Below, piece by piece: positions 22,056 to 22,231 of a stretch of 22,231 bases of DNA. The notes under the pieces are model-generated. The model was not told where the DNA came from. It saw only the letters and a list, made by a program, of their open reading frames with translations, and made no database searches. The stretch's first letter is position 1; every line of letters starts with the position of its first letter. Source of the DNA: a virus. Location of the stretch: positions 1 through 22,231 of IMG/VR virus record IMGVR_UViG_3300035698_008578, one strand, 5' to 3'. The position numbers were made by a program, and so were the translations under genes.

Positions 22056-22231
22056 TTACGCCTCCATGCCTTTCCAGACCATCGCCTTGAGGTGCTCCAG
22101 CACCCCGACGATGGCAGCGGATTTAGTGGGAAATTCGTTGACGTGTTTCGCAATCACGCCAAAGATTTCCTTCTCCAATTCGGGCAGAGTTTCATCATAG
22201 AATTTCCGCACTTCTTTGCCGTCCGGTCCCA
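22056..22231 (-). CDS. Hypothetical protein, N-terminus beyond the window
   Basis: An open frame enters from the right edge and ends with TAA at 22058-22056, giving 58 visible residues. They read as helices (VRKFYDETLPELEKEIFGVI, then a second around AAIVGVLEHLKAMVWKG), with no motif I can name. The frame ends one base before the next ATG and contains that gene's GGAGG ribosome site, so the two are probably coupled. Confidence 0.6.
   Translation of the reverse strand, partial: GPDGKEVRKFYDETLPELEKEIFGVIAKHVNEFPTKSAAIVGVLEHLKAMVWKGMEA

Noticed and set aside
1-22231. CRISPR arrays, insertion sequences, integrase or attachment sites
   Set aside because: No regularly spaced repeats, transposase or recombinase motifs, or tRNA-fragment duplications were seen.

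Overview
The window is a piece of a double-stranded DNA tailed-phage genome (Caudoviricetes), or a prophage derived from one. It carries the packaging and virion-structure module. The evidence is a complete large terminase with ATPase and nuclease motifs, a portal-like protein, a scaffold-like protein, a major-capsid-like protein and a run of tail or ejection-like proteins, in typical phage order. Strong GGAG-type ribosome sites, 1-4 base stop/start overlaps and a sigma70-like promoter point to a bacterial host that I cannot identify. The small adaptor-like protein, the absence of a tape-measure or sheath gene, and large helical proteins at the end of the module fit a podovirus-like virion. 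That last point is inference.

All genes but one are on the minus strand, so transcription runs from high to low coordinates. At 20238-22231 lies a packed run of small genes: a partial gene at the window edge, four hypothetical proteins, a GroES-type co-chaperonin and a zinc-ribbon protein. The only plus-strand gene (19805-20233) sits between this run and the terminase. It is divergent from the terminase across a 74-base gap whose 14-base palindrome holds a -35 box for each direction. Next come terminase (18021-19730), a hypothetical gene, portal (15183-17495) and a small gene. A 198-base gap follows, with an elaborate fold and terminator signals. Then come scaffold, a C2H2 zinc-finger protein, two tandem paralogous decoration-like proteins and the capsid protein (11247-12185).

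Between the capsid gene and the adaptor-like gene is a block that looks accessory: an HNH endonuclease, a 477-aa membrane-anchored repeat protein with a lectin-like C-terminus, and a 157-aa protein with a signal peptide. Its genes are separated by hairpins that lack U-tracts. Further left are an adaptor-like gene, a 347-aa tail-like protein, a 776-aa protein built of six ~90-residue repeats, a coiled-coil/beta protein, a hypothetical gene, a 396-aa helical protein, and a >655-aa protein that runs off the left edge with no stop and is probably an ejection protein.

The packaging, capsid and connector genes would act together in head assembly. The phage GroES may help the host GroEL fold the capsid protein. 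No integrase, replication genes, lysis genes, tRNA or CRISPR array were seen.
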